IMG/VR virus record: IMGVR_UViG_3300045954_000074
Coordinates: 1 to 34,302 of that record
Direction: 5' to 3' (one strand)
From: a virus
Length of the DNA: 34,302 bases
Shown one piece after another: positions 15,585-23,198 of the stretch (position 1 is the stretch's first letter; every line of letters starts with the position of its first letter). The notes under the pieces are model-generated. The model made no database searches. It saw nothing but the letters and a program-made list of their open reading frames with translations, and was not told where the DNA came from. A program made the position numbers and the translations under genes.

Positions 15585-16208
15585 CTACTCCTGCACCACA
15601 AAACTCAAAACATCAAACCTTCCATAACCGATAGAAGTCCTGCCGTCGCCCACACCAACCAAAGCCCCAGCCGCCTCCACCGCCGCCTGCATATCTCGCC
15701 GATTAACAATCGTTGCATCCCACAAAAGAGTAAAATCACAAAGCCAGCCAGGAGGAGTAGCTACACGATAACGAATATTACGCCCCTTAGTAGAAGGATT
15801 ACGAACACCAATAACCTCAACATAAACAGGCGGCAATTTTTCAAATCTCATCGTACCAGCCTCAATCTTTTCTGGTGACTCCGGCAAAACCAAAACCTCG
15901 CCACCATTACTCACATAAATTAAATCATCCAAAATCTGCAAACAACTAGCAATAGGCAAAAACAAATTACTCTTTCCTTTTTTAACTGACTTACCTCCAT
16001 GCTTAATACAACCAAAAAAATAAGTAGGCAACAAATACAACCTGCGGTCATCATCCATTAAAACCGTCCGCCTCCATTCATCAGGATTATTACCAGCAGT
16101 TCCACTCCTCTCCTTTGCTTCAGGTGACAAAGCATCAATACCAAAATGATGCCATGTAAGAATACGATTACCCTTAACAGAAACCTTTGCTCTCAAAATA
16201 CTTGACAT
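15585..16208 (-). CDS. RAMP-like (Cas7-like fold) phage protein
   Basis: I start at ATG 16208 (207 aa). An upstream extension would translate a simple repeat. The layout matches a family of phage proteins with a RAMP-like fold: PDEWRRTVLMDDDRRLYLLP near residue 42, a basic stretch HGGKSVKKGKS, and a C-terminal glycine-rich loop after a helix, GALVGVGDGRTSIGYGRFDV (181-200). This G-rich loop is the typical RAMP motif. Family members occur in many phages with unknown function; RNA or DNA binding is only inferred. It is no CRISPR component here: no array or other cas genes are seen. Confidence 0.55.
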   Translation of the reverse strand: MSSILRAKVSVKGNRILTWHHFGIDALSPEAKERSGTAGNNPDEWRRTVLMDDDRRLYLLPTYFFGCIKHGGKSVKKGKSNLFLPIASCLQILDDLIYVSNGGEVLVLPESPEKIEAGTMRFEKLPPVYVEVIGVRNPSTKGRNIRYRVATPPGWLCDFTLLWDATIVNRRDMQAAVEAAGALVGVGDGRTSIGYGRFDVLSFVVQE

Positions 16209-16221
16209 GGCTAAAATCCTT

Positions 16222-16290
16222 ACAGAAAAACTAACAAAACAGAACCTGACAAAACTTGACAAAACAAAACAGAACAAAACAGAACAGAAC
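16222..16290. repeat. AAAACAGAAC-type short repeats in a leader
   Basis: Degenerate copies of a 10-mer close to AAAACAGAAC (plus strand), with AAAACTTGAC variants, lie just upstream of the RAMP-like gene. On the minus strand the transcript leader would be U-rich. Such short repeats are common between genes of filamentous cyanobacteria. Confidence 0.5.
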
Positions 16291-16331
16291 TTAACGCAAC
16301 ATAAGAAGACATATATACAAAGCAATTCTTA

Positions 16332-17381
16332 TCACAGCTTATTAAGCCAATGATAACGTTGCCAATCTTCAGCATCTAAAGTCAAAACAATCACCTCTTC
16401 CGTACCATAAATAGGAGTCACTGAACACCGAAAACGCCAGATATATTCATCCTCATAAACATAATCAAAAAATTCAGTCTGTGCATTAGACAAAGCCTTT
16501 CTAATAGCATAAATTCGAGGTTCACTAATTCGTGAATCCACAATACTTGCAGGTTGTCCAATCACAATCTCACGAGGCTTATTTAATCGCCTTGGATCTG
16601 ACGCATAAAGATCCAAAAACCGAAAACCCTCATCACTAGCATCATGAAGAGAAACAGCAACAGATGAAACACCCATCGCTCTTATAATATCTTGGTGACG
16701 TTGAGCGCGTATCTGGAATTGTTTAAGCTGTACATCTGTATAAACTTGAATCAAATTATCACCACCATTGCTCATAAAATACTCCGCATAAAATTCACTA
16801 CGAGAATTAATCACATCGTAAAGCATCCCCCTCAAAAAAAGTAGTCGTCTTCTTGGAAAACCCAAAGCATCAGCTTTTAAATTAATAACCTCTCGATAAT
16901 ATGAAAGAGTTTTAGCAATCGAATTATCCTGAGTTTCAATCACCAAAACAACTTCATCAGAGTTTCGGATTACTCGAACCTGTTGATAAAATTGACACTG
17001 CTTTAAACATATAAGAGCAGAAGCTTCTTGTACACAAAGCCGAACAAAACATTCAACAAGTTTCTTAATAAGGCTCTGATAATTCTCAGAAGCCTCCTTG
17101 TTTAAATTTTTACCAAGCAAATAAATAGCTGGATAAAAAACAGAAAAGCAAGTTGATCTACCAGGACAAGTCAATCTAATCCGATTAATTAAATCAATCT
17201 TTTGAGCCGCCTTTCTCAAATGATTTTGACGGTGAAGTAAAACTAAAAACAAAAACTCATCAGGACACTCTATTACCAACTCCCCCCGTTCTAAAGTAAT
17301 ACTTGTCGCCTCCTGAATCATTGCCTTATGAAACGACCAAAGACTATCAACAAAGCAACGTAAAGCTTCATCAGCATCCAT
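16332..17381 (-). CDS. PAS-like protein with two repeated strand-helix modules
   Basis: The start at ATG 17381 gives 349 aa. Two similar segments occur in the N-terminal two thirds: ITLERGELVIECPDEFLFLV and, about 120 residues on, NSDEVVLVIETQDNSIAKTL, each a strand pair followed by a helix with LHRQNHL or LSYYREV. The pattern weakly recalls the DnaA N-terminal domain. The C-terminal ~80 residues look PAS-like: IGQPASIVDSR, helix IYAIRKALSN, then strands FFDYVYEDEYIWRFRCSVTP and EVIVLTLDAEDW. The gene at 30899 has a similar layout. A sensor or regulatory role is possible but unproven. Confidence 0.5.
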   Translation of the reverse strand: MDADEALRCFVDSLWSFHKAMIQEATSITLERGELVIECPDEFLFLVLLHRQNHLRKAAQKIDLINRIRLTCPGRSTCFSVFYPAIYLLGKNLNKEASENYQSLIKKLVECFVRLCVQEASALICLKQCQFYQQVRVIRNSDEVVLVIETQDNSIAKTLSYYREVINLKADALGFPRRRLLFLRGMLYDVINSRSEFYAEYFMSNGGDNLIQVYTDVQLKQFQIRAQRHQDIIRAMGVSSVAVSLHDASDEGFRFLDLYASDPRRLNKPREIVIGQPASIVDSRISEPRIYAIRKALSNAQTEFFDYVYEDEYIWRFRCSVTPIYGTEEVIVLTLDAEDWQRYHWLNKL

Positions 17382-17406
17382 TAACAAAAAACCACTATGT
17401 TTAGAA

Positions 17407-17432
17407 AGGGGTGTAATGTAAAATACACCCTA
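17407..17432 (-). terminator. hairpin between two accessory genes
   Basis: GGTGTA and TACACC, extended by AGGG/CCCT with one bulge, enclose an 8-nt loop between the genes ending at 17451 and starting at 17381. On the minus strand it is followed by CCTTTCT only, a weak T tract. It could be a partial terminator or a processing hairpin. Confidence 0.4.
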
Positions 17433-17450
17433 CAAGTAATGGGAAAACTT

Positions 17451-17735
17451 TTAAGCAACAGCTACGATATAAGCAACCGCCTCTTCACTAGTAACGTGTG
17501 ACAAGCGATCAATTATATTCAACGGTTGTGATATCCATGCGCCAGATAAATCCTGATAAAACGTACCTAATAGCCTCATACCAAGCCATACTCGGTACAA
17601 AGCGCCAAAATCACTATCAGGATCTTGATCCACCTCAACCTCCGGCAAAATAGGAGAAAACATAGCAGCCTGAGCTTCTAATTCAGTAAACAACTCAATT
17701 TGTGCTGATGTTATAGTGTCAAACAACTGTGGCAT
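17451..17735 (-). CDS. hypothetical protein, first gene of the accessory cassette
   Basis: I use ATG 17735 (94 aa). A TTG at 17756 would add seven residues. The sequence has an N-terminal helical region (TITSAQIELFTELEAQAAMF), an acidic proline-rich middle (LPEVEVDQDPDSDF), then GALYRVWLGMRLLGTFYQDL and a short C-terminal helix. I do not recognise it. It is expressed from a strong-looking minus-strand promoter that faces away from the HTH gene at 17906, and its mRNA should begin with a long hairpin. Regulation by that HTH protein is likely. Confidence 0.5.
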   Translation of the reverse strand: MPQLFDTITSAQIELFTELEAQAAMFSPILPEVEVDQDPDSDFGALYRVWLGMRLLGTFYQDLSGAWISQPLNIIDRLSHVTSEEAVAYIVAVA

Positions 17736-17763
17736 AATCAAGAAAACCTTTTCCAATAGGTTG

Positions 17764-17815
17764 AAAGAAAGGCGATCACAGACAGCCTGAGAAACTTAAG
17801 TGGTCGCTTTTCTTT
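17764..17815 (-). promoter_or_regulatory. 5'-leader hairpin of the accessory transcript
   Basis: AAAGAAAGGCGATCAC (17764-17779) pairs with GTGGTCGCTTTTCTTT (17800-17815), 16 positions with two G-T type pairs and a 20-nt loop. The predicted minus-strand start, about 7 bp after the -10 at 17824-17829, falls at the outer edge, so the mRNA would begin with this stem. It could stabilise the message or control translation. Confidence 0.5.
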
Positions 17816-17823
17816 ATGCATTG

Positions 17824-17875
17824 ATTGTAAACTATATAGTTTGCACTTGTCAAGTATTTAGTTTGCAGTTATAGT
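17824..17875. promoter_or_regulatory. divergent overlapping promoters with an HTH operator
   Basis: On the plus strand TTGTCA (17847-17852) and TATAGT (17870-17875) are 17 bp apart. On the minus strand TTGACA (17853-17848) and TACAAT (17829-17824) are 18 bp apart, so the two -35 boxes overlap. The near-perfect palindrome TGTAAACTATATAGTTTGCA (17826-17845, one mismatch) fills the minus spacer. A second half site TAGTTTGCA at 17859-17867 lies 22 bp on, within the plus spacer. The layout fits a repressor, probably the 17906 product, controlling both directions. Confidence 0.7.
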
Positions 17876-17905
17876 AGAATTAATAAAAAAGAGTTACTTA
17901 TATCT

Positions 17906-18154
17906 GTGAAAGTTAGAAAAATTAAAAGAGAAGAAATCGAAGTCCCCGACCTTCCCTTAAAAATTGCTCAAGCCCAAGAAAAATCCGGCAAGCCCATATC
18001 AGAAGTATGCGAATCAGTGGGATTTAGTCGCACCTACTGGTATCGTCTAGTTAATGGTAAAGAAGAAGCAATTGCAGTCGAAACACTGCGTAAGCTTGAA
18101 AAAACACTAAATACAAGCTTTGAGGTAAAATTTGAAGGTGAAGCAAATGCTTAA
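17906..18154 (+). CDS. XRE-family HTH regulator
   Basis: The 82-aa product starts at GTG 17906 and has a classic Cro/CI-type helix-turn-helix at about residues 17-52: LKIAQAQEKSGKPISEVCES, then VGFSRTYWYRLVNGKEEAI, closed by TLRKLEKTLN. It is transcribed against the surrounding minus-strand genes and shares overlapping promoters with the accessory cassette at 17735. This makes it a likely local repressor of the cassette and of itself. No toxin-like neighbour is evident, so a toxin-antitoxin role is not supported. Confidence 0.85.
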   Translation: MKVRKIKREEIEVPDLPLKIAQAQEKSGKPISEVCESVGFSRTYWYRLVNGKEEAIAVETLRKLEKTLNTSFEVKFEGEANA

Positions 18155-18171
18155 TCCTTCTTAGGCTATCT

Positions 18172-18435
18172 ATGCTAAACAATCACATCATCCAAGTAAA
18201 AACTATGCTCCTGCTAACAGGGTCTACAAGACTAGTCGAAATAAACAGATGGCTACCCGTTACCCAAGTCCAAGCAGAAATTAAAAAACTCAAACCACCA
18301 ACAACCACGCAAGATTACATCAAGTGCCATATCTGCACATGGGACATCCTCTACATAACTCAGCTAAACAACAACAACGGATTTGCACCAGCATCACTAG
18401 CACACCTCTTTTTTGTCGCCATTCCCTCCAATTAA
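18172..18435 (+). CDS. doubtful small reading frame after the HTH gene
   Basis: An 87-aa frame starts 17 bp after the HTH stop with a weak AGG upstream. The product (MLNNHIIQVKTMLLLTGSTR at the start) shows no motif I know, and the codon pattern is not convincing. It fills the 295-bp stretch between the HTH gene and the minus-strand gene ending at 18450, in which I otherwise see nothing. Confidence 0.25.
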   Translation: MLNNHIIQVKTMLLLTGSTRLVEINRWLPVTQVQAEIKKLKPPTTTQDYIKCHICTWDILYITQLNNNNGFAPASLAHLFFVAIPSN

Positions 18436-18449
18436 GCACAAGCAATCAA

Positions 18450-19037
18450 TTACATCCGTGCTTCTAAATCTTGTCTAGCCCGTTGCTGCCATTCCCGTTG
18501 TTGGGCTTTCTCTCTGGCTTTGGGGTCAGCTTGCTGTGTTTGTTTAGCCCGTGCTTCCAAAATCTCAATCAGTTGTTCAGCAGGTACAGTTTGGGCTAAT
18601 TCAAGTGCTTTGCTTATATCGTTTGTATGTGAGGAGATTGCGGCGATTATTTCTTCATAAGTGGCATTTTTACCACCTTTAGAATTATCAGATTTTGGAA
18701 AATTAAATGCAATCAAAATTCCCTCAAATAACTGTCCTTCTACCTCGTAAGGAAACAGCATTTGAGTCATCATATTAAAATCAATCCACTCTAAACTAAT
18801 GCCACACAGTTCTAAGCATCTATGGCACAGGTGGCGGAAATATTTATCACTATCGTAAACTTCCTGCAAAAATAAATCTTCGTCTACCTTCTTTAAGCAT
18901 TCTTGAACCTGAAATAACCGCCTCTGTAACTCCTCACGACTTGCCAGCGAACAACCGCGAATTAAACGATATTGCCCATTAACATCTTCAAATTCTAAAC
19001 AATCAAAACTTTCAACATCAATATAATTAATTCTCAT
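18450..19037 (-). CDS. probable tail assembly chaperone-like protein
   Basis: The start at ATG 19037 gives 195 aa. A TTG at 19043 would add two residues. The mid-part (YFRHLCHRCLELCGISLEWI, then FNMMTQMLFPYE) resembles the 'CxxLLGIxxxWL...LxxLLF' region of siphovirus tail chaperones, and the C-terminus is a charged helix (QREWQQRARQDLEARM). It lies between portal and tape measure in the reading direction. With the head-tube module placed back there, this would be the normal chaperone position, upstream of the tape measure. No frameshift extension was found. The assignment is tentative. Confidence 0.4.
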   Translation of the reverse strand: MRINYIDVESFDCLEFEDVNGQYRLIRGCSLASREELQRRLFQVQECLKKVDEDLFLQEVYDSDKYFRHLCHRCLELCGISLEWIDFNMMTQMLFPYEVEGQLFEGILIAFNFPKSDNSKGGKNATYEEIIAAISSHTNDISKALELAQTVPAEQLIEILEARAKQTQQADPKAREKAQQREWQQRARQDLEARM

Positions 19038-19066
19038 CGCCAACAGCCCCCATTTTGCTAACCTAA

Positions 19067-20335
19067 CTAATCCTTAGCGTCCATTTGTTCTAAATTTGAA
19101 TTTTTCAAAAACTCATCATCATCAACCGTACCGCCATCCTGGGTATCTTCCATGAGTTCGTAACCCTCGCCATAAACCTCCTCAACCTTTTCCAGTTTGA
19201 GGCGATAACCCATGTCAAATAATGTTTTATCTCTGTTGGATCGTTTTTCTAAATCTTCCTGTTCCTCAAAGACTCGCCATACTGTAGGCGGTTTGGCACC
19301 CGGAACATTCAGTTCCGTTACCCAAACGCAATATGTCTCATTGAGGGTAGCAGACAATAAATCAGAATCTGCCTTAGACAGTTCTAAGCGGACACCATTG
19401 TGTGTCTCAGCAGCAGCCCTACTGCCAATATTCCCAATATTAGTAGTAAGCGTTTCCCCCAAAACAATCTCACTCACCTGCTCATCCATATACCGGACAA
19501 GCCTTTCATACAAATCAGAACTTGATGACCTAGTTGCCTCCAACAACTCAATCAGCGTCCCTTCAGGAATCACCACCCCCGCATCCTGAACGATCGCCTC
19601 CAAAGCCGCCTTTAACTTCCTAACCTCCCCCTCACTCGCCCCATTTGGGTACTTACCCACCGCAGTGGGCATCCCAAACTTTTCACAAAACACTAGCCAA
19701 AAACTAATTCCCTGCCGTTTAAACCACGTCGGGAAAAACAGCTTACTCCCCAACCCCCTCCCAAACGGACTTCCATCCTTCGCCCCAAACGAATGCCGAA
19801 TAAACTTCCGACCCGGTAAAGCCTCACCCGTCACCATATTTTGCAGAGTTAGCAACCGCAGCGAATTATCCGGCGCAAACGTAAACCGTCGCTGATCCCT
19901 TGCTAAAAACTTCCTAACAACAATCTCATCCCCCACATCCTCCCACAAAATTTCACTCACCCCGAAACCCTTCAAAGTCGCATCCAACAAATCCAAAGTC
20001 AGTTGATCCAGCTTATTCTCCAACTGCCTCTTGACCAACTCCGCCGCAACCTTATCCTTCCTACTCGTTCCCCCCGGCTTCACATCCCAAGTCCGAGCGA
20101 TCACCGCCAACTTCCGCTTTTGCAGCACCGCATAAGCGTGTCCATCCTCCTCAATCTCATCATAAAGTTTTAACCCCTTCCCATTTCCCCGCCTCAGCAA
20201 AGTCTCATCAGGATTTTGTAATACCCCACCATAGACCGTGTAATTAATGTCACGCTCTACCGTTGCGATTTCCGTCTTCAATTCCGTCGAGAGTTTCTTC
20301 TTTTTAGCCACGAAAAGTAAAGGTATTTTTTCCAC
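19067..20335 (-). CDS. DUF935 (Mu gp29-like) portal protein, C-terminally short
   Basis: The 422-aa product starts at GTG. It carries DUF935 hallmarks: YAVLQKRKLAVIARTWDVKP, LDATLKGFGVSEILWED, FGRGLGSKLFFPTWFKRQGI, FWLVFCEKFGMPTAVGKYP, and ALEAIVQDAGVVIPEGTLIE, followed by SEIVLGETLTTNIG. The portal is the dodecameric DNA gate of the capsid. Family members are usually near 500 aa and end with an alanine-rich helix; here the protein ends earlier in an acidic tail (DTQDGGTVDDDEFL). The missing end seems to be the separate gene at 750-1217. It follows the large terminase by 45 bp. Confidence 0.9.
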   Translation of the reverse strand: MEKIPLLFVAKKKKLSTELKTEIATVERDINYTVYGGVLQNPDETLLRRGNGKGLKLYDEIEEDGHAYAVLQKRKLAVIARTWDVKPGGTSRKDKVAAELVKRQLENKLDQLTLDLLDATLKGFGVSEILWEDVGDEIVVRKFLARDQRRFTFAPDNSLRLLTLQNMVTGEALPGRKFIRHSFGAKDGSPFGRGLGSKLFFPTWFKRQGISFWLVFCEKFGMPTAVGKYPNGASEGEVRKLKAALEAIVQDAGVVIPEGTLIELLEATRSSSSDLYERLVRYMDEQVSEIVLGETLTTNIGNIGSRAAAETHNGVRLELSKADSDLLSATLNETYCVWVTELNVPGAKPPTVWRVFEEQEDLEKRSNRDKTLFDMGYRLKLEKVEEVYGEGYELMEDTQDGGTVDDDEFLKNSNLEQMDAKD

Positions 20336-20380
20336 TTCCTAGCAAAAATCAACACCCTAAATCCAGCCTGAAAAACATCA

Positions 20381-21694
20381 CTAGAAATTCACCCAATCCC
20401 CCAAATTCAACCCCATTCGCCTACCACCAATAGACTCAAACTCAATCGGTGCAGACCCATTAGAAGCCGCATACAACCCCAAAAAACCAGCCCAAGCCCT
20501 ATCCGCGTGACCATTTTCATTCGCATCAGCATCAAACTTTACACCACCAGTAGCAGTCGGTATCTTCTTCAAACTGTGTAAATCAGCCCTCAAATCAGCA
20601 TCCCCAATCGGAATCCTCACCTTCCGATCCTCAAACTTCTGCCTCCCAATTGTTGCTAGTACAAGTTTATTAGTATTAGTAAAAAGTACACCCTCAGTCC
20701 TCAGATTTCCGTAGCGACGCTGTGCATCCTCCACAGGCTTCTCACCCATCCCCGTTTGATCCATACACAAGCGAACCACCCTGTACTTTTTCATCAATTC
20801 ATCCAGACATTCATCCTGATCCGCAAAAGTAGCTCGCTTCAGAGTAGTTATTTCCCGACACCAGAACACATCTCCCACCTTCTCCCACACCCAAGCAACC
20901 CATAAATCCCTACGTCTCCCAATATCATTTCCTATAAAACAGGGCCCACCACAATACAAATCTGGAATCCCTGCATTCTCATCCTCAACAGCATTGATTA
21001 AATCATAAGAAAGCCAAGCAGAAGCCTCATCAAGCCACTGCAACTCATACTCCTGCGCCCAAGCATCTTCATCATTGAGCGCCCGACGCAACTCTTCAAT
21101 ATCTCGCGGCAACCCATCCCGCACCGCTTGGTAAATATCAACAATATGACGACTCCAGGTAGGGTCATCAGCAGTCATTAAATCGTAAAACTTATTACCC
21201 TTACCCTGTGGCGTAGAAGTCACCCGCATCCAATGCCCCGCCGACACCATCGGAAAAACCGCCGTCCAAATCTTACGACTGTCCTTGTGGATACCAAACT
21301 CATCTAGATAAACATTTGCACTAGGGCCCCTAGCAGTATCAGGATTCGCTGGGAGTGCAGTAATCCTGCTTCCATTAGGGAAAACTACCTCTAAAGCCTT
21401 GTAAATTCCATTGTCCGTTTCCCAATCATATTCCAGCGATTCAAATCCCAGACTGTAAGCCTTGCAGTGAGGTTTAATATTCTCATTGACAGCATCCTTA
21501 GCCTGTCTCTCACTTCGGCTCAGGATAATCCACCTTACCCGCCTGCCCTCCACAATCTTTTCAAAGCAGTGATCAACAATCTCCAAAGTTGCCGTGAAAG
21601 TTTTACCAATTTGGCGTGACCACATACCCGCCTTAAATCGGCTCTTATCTTGAATCCATTTTTTCTCGTAATTGTATAAATTAATAGCAGGCAT
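20381..21694 (-). CDS. terminase large subunit (Mu gp28-like)
   Basis: The 437-aa product has an N-terminal ATPase with Walker A-like WSRQIGKT (residues 25-32), Walker B NVYLDEFG (127-134) and coupling motif TSTPQGKGN (159-167). The C-terminal RNase H-like nuclease has acidic residues at FIGNDIGRR (D257), LCMDQTG (D312) and NGHADRAWAG. It cuts and pumps DNA into the procapsid. In Mu-like phages it packages integrated copies headfully together with flanking host DNA. It starts 2 bp after the small terminase stop. Confidence 0.92.
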   Translation of the reverse strand: MPAINLYNYEKKWIQDKSRFKAGMWSRQIGKTFTATLEIVDHCFEKIVEGRRVRWIILSRSERQAKDAVNENIKPHCKAYSLGFESLEYDWETDNGIYKALEVVFPNGSRITALPANPDTARGPSANVYLDEFGIHKDSRKIWTAVFPMVSAGHWMRVTSTPQGKGNKFYDLMTADDPTWSRHIVDIYQAVRDGLPRDIEELRRALNDEDAWAQEYELQWLDEASAWLSYDLINAVEDENAGIPDLYCGGPCFIGNDIGRRRDLWVAWVWEKVGDVFWCREITTLKRATFADQDECLDELMKKYRVVRLCMDQTGMGEKPVEDAQRRYGNLRTEGVLFTNTNKLVLATIGRQKFEDRKVRIPIGDADLRADLHSLKKIPTATGGVKFDADANENGHADRAWAGFLGLYAASNGSAPIEFESIGGRRMGLNLGDWVNF

Positions 21695-21696
21695 AG

Positions 21697-22272
21697 TTAA
21701 AACAGACCGTAAATATCTTCTCTCACCACCCGCAAAGTCTCCTTATCAAGTTTTCTATGCTGGGGTTTACCTTCTTTCTCCGCCTTATCCGCCTCCTCTT
21801 CCAGCCTCCTCAGCCTCTCCTCCAACTTCTTCCGTACTTCCGCCTTGTACCTCTGCAAATACACAGAAGACTTATTTAAATCCGCCACCATCCTGCCAAG
21901 CATCGGCAGTGATATTTTTGGCCTCCTGTTCTCCTCCTCCTCACCCTCACCCTCACCAAAATCCAACTCCATCAAAACCCTAAGAGTCTTTTGATAAATC
22001 AGGCGAGTCACCGCCTCCGGCAAAGCATTTTCATCATCCCCACAAGCCTCCACCAAAGCCTTAGCCTGTTCCGTCGCCTCCTGGACATCAAACAGTTCCT
22101 TCTGAAACTTTTGCCCATAGCGGTGCAGTGAGGATTTCGTAATCTCATATCCCAACACAGCTAACTCATCAGCTAATTGCTGATAGTTGCCAAACGCATG
22201 AAGTATTAATTGTTTATTAAGATGACTTCTAATCTCTTCCGGCAGTAAATCCACCTTAGATCGTTGGGGCAT
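21697..22272 (-). CDS. DUF3486 (Mu gp27-like) terminase small subunit
   Basis: The 191-aa product matches DUF3486: MPQRSKVDLLPEEIRSHLNK, an HTH-like segment YQQLADELAVLGYEITKSSL with HRYGQKF, a helical core (TRLIYQKTLRVLMELDF), and a charged C-terminal coil. Such proteins recognise phage end DNA and load the large terminase. It overlaps the Mor gene upstream by 17 bp, so the middle activator and packaging genes form one transcript. Confidence 0.9.
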   Translation of the reverse strand: MPQRSKVDLLPEEIRSHLNKQLILHAFGNYQQLADELAVLGYEITKSSLHRYGQKFQKELFDVQEATEQAKALVEACGDDENALPEAVTRLIYQKTLRVLMELDFGEGEGEEEENRRPKISLPMLGRMVADLNKSSVYLQRYKAEVRKKLEERLRRLEEEADKAEKEGKPQHRKLDKETLRVVREDIYGLF

Positions 22273-22618
22273 TTGATTTGTTATTCCTCAAAATGTTCCA
22301 AACCTGCCTGTCTGTTAACTTGTACTCTCGTGCCAAAGTAGTAACGCTTTTACAACCACGCTGATTAAGAATGTTCTGATTTCTTAAACCCTTTTCTCTG
22401 TGGGTTGCTTTAGGTACGGTAATATACATTCCCCCAAACATCTCTACCAGTGACAGAAATGCCATCTCCCCCAAATCTAGGAGTTGATGTCCCTCACAAA
22501 CTTTTTTGGGAATGTAAATCCTTGTACCACCAAATAAACTGACAAGCTTAGTAGTCGCATCATCGCCAACTTCCTCAGCAATATCTTTCAGTTTTCCAGG
22601 CCAATCTAAATCTGGCAT
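22256..22618 (-). CDS. Mor-family transcription activator
   Basis: Starting at ATG 22618 the product is 120 aa. It has the Mor/C layout: an N-terminal dimerisation helix (WPGKLKDIAEEVG), the doubled FGGTRIYIPK and FGGMYITVPK strands, and a C-terminal helix-turn-helix (SVTTLAREYKLTDRQVWNIL, residues 91-110). Mor binds upstream of phage promoters and recruits host RNA polymerase through sigma and alpha subunits. It is the first gene after the early terminator and directly precedes the terminase genes. The activated promoters were not identified. Confidence 0.88.
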   Translation of the reverse strand: MPDLDWPGKLKDIAEEVGDDATTKLVSLFGGTRIYIPKKVCEGHQLLDLGEMAFLSLVEMFGGMYITVPKATHREKGLRNQNILNQRGCKSVTTLAREYKLTDRQVWNILRNNKSNAPTI

Positions 22619-22689
22619 AACAAAAATCTCAGCGATTACATTAGAATAGTACATTTATACTTAGAAGCTAACCTGAAACTTTACAGCAT

Positions 22690-22708
22690 AAAAACCCCCT
22701 TACGGGGT
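22690..22708 (-). terminator. terminator of the early operon
   Basis: On the minus strand ACCCC, a 5-nt loop and GGGG followed by TTTTT form a short intrinsic terminator. It lies after GemA and before Mor, so early transcription should stop here and the Mor-terminase-portal operon needs its own promoter. Confidence 0.7.
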
Positions 22709-22802
22709 CAATAGGTACTTTAATTAACCTGGGATTATCCAATACATATTTCTTTACGTTCCGCTTCTTGCTTCTGCCATAACTCACCTTTTAATTTTCA
22801 AA

Positions 22803-23198
22803 TTACTTACTCACCCGCTTCAACCATGCCTTCAAAGCATCAATAACCTTAGCCTTCTGCTTAGTAGACAACCACTCCAACCGTTCAACGCCCGTTTGAC
22901 GTTTAACCCAACCATTTAGCGCATCACGGCTATTATTCGTAGTCTTTCCCTTCTCAAACAGTTGTTGCCATAACTTCAAAATCAACTCATCTTGTTTGGA
23001 AATAGTGCCATTAATGTTCCCCCAAGCCTCCAAACTCTTAACCAAATCAGGGAGTCTTTGTAAATCTAAATCCCCCGCAGAATCAACATCAAAACTCTTT
23101 CGTAACAGATTTTGATAATCATCATCTGACATCCCGATCTGCTTCTTCAGAATATGTACTCGTGCCAACAAACCAGCCCGTCTTTCCGCATCACTCAT
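22803..23198 (-). CDS. gemA: GemA (Mu gp16-like, DUF1018) regulatory protein
   Basis: The 131-aa product fits DUF1018: an N-terminal helix with LLARVHILKKQIGMSDDDYQ, then NLLRKSFDVDSAGDLDLQRL, a middle linker, and the C-terminal signature WVKRQTGVERLEWLSTKQKA. In Mu, GemA alters host gene expression and DNA supercoiling during lytic growth. It overlaps the upstream gene as ATGA and is the last gene before the early terminator. Confidence 0.88.
   Translation of the reverse strand: MSDAERRAGLLARVHILKKQIGMSDDDYQNLLRKSFDVDSAGDLDLQRLPDLVKSLEAWGNINGTISKQDELILKLWQQLFEKGKTTNNSRDALNGWVKRQTGVERLEWLSTKQKAKVIDALKAWLKRVSK

Noticed and set aside
15251-15634. Plus-strand 127-aa frame opposite the HNH gene
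   Set aside because: It is antisense to a gene with a clear HNH motif, and is Thr/Asn-rich low-complexity sequence.
16209-16325. Signal peptide or membrane N-terminus of the RAMP-like protein
   Set aside because: The Phe/Cys/Val-rich leader is a translation of short AAAACAGAAC-type repeats. The ATG at 16208 gives a protein that fits the family.
17906-18154. Antitoxin of a toxin-antitoxin pair
   Set aside because: No toxin-like gene lies next to it, and the frame after it (18172-18435) shows no toxin features.
21672-21983. Proline-rich plus-strand frame opposite the small terminase
   Set aside because: It mirrors the charged coiled-coil codons of the DUF3486 protein.
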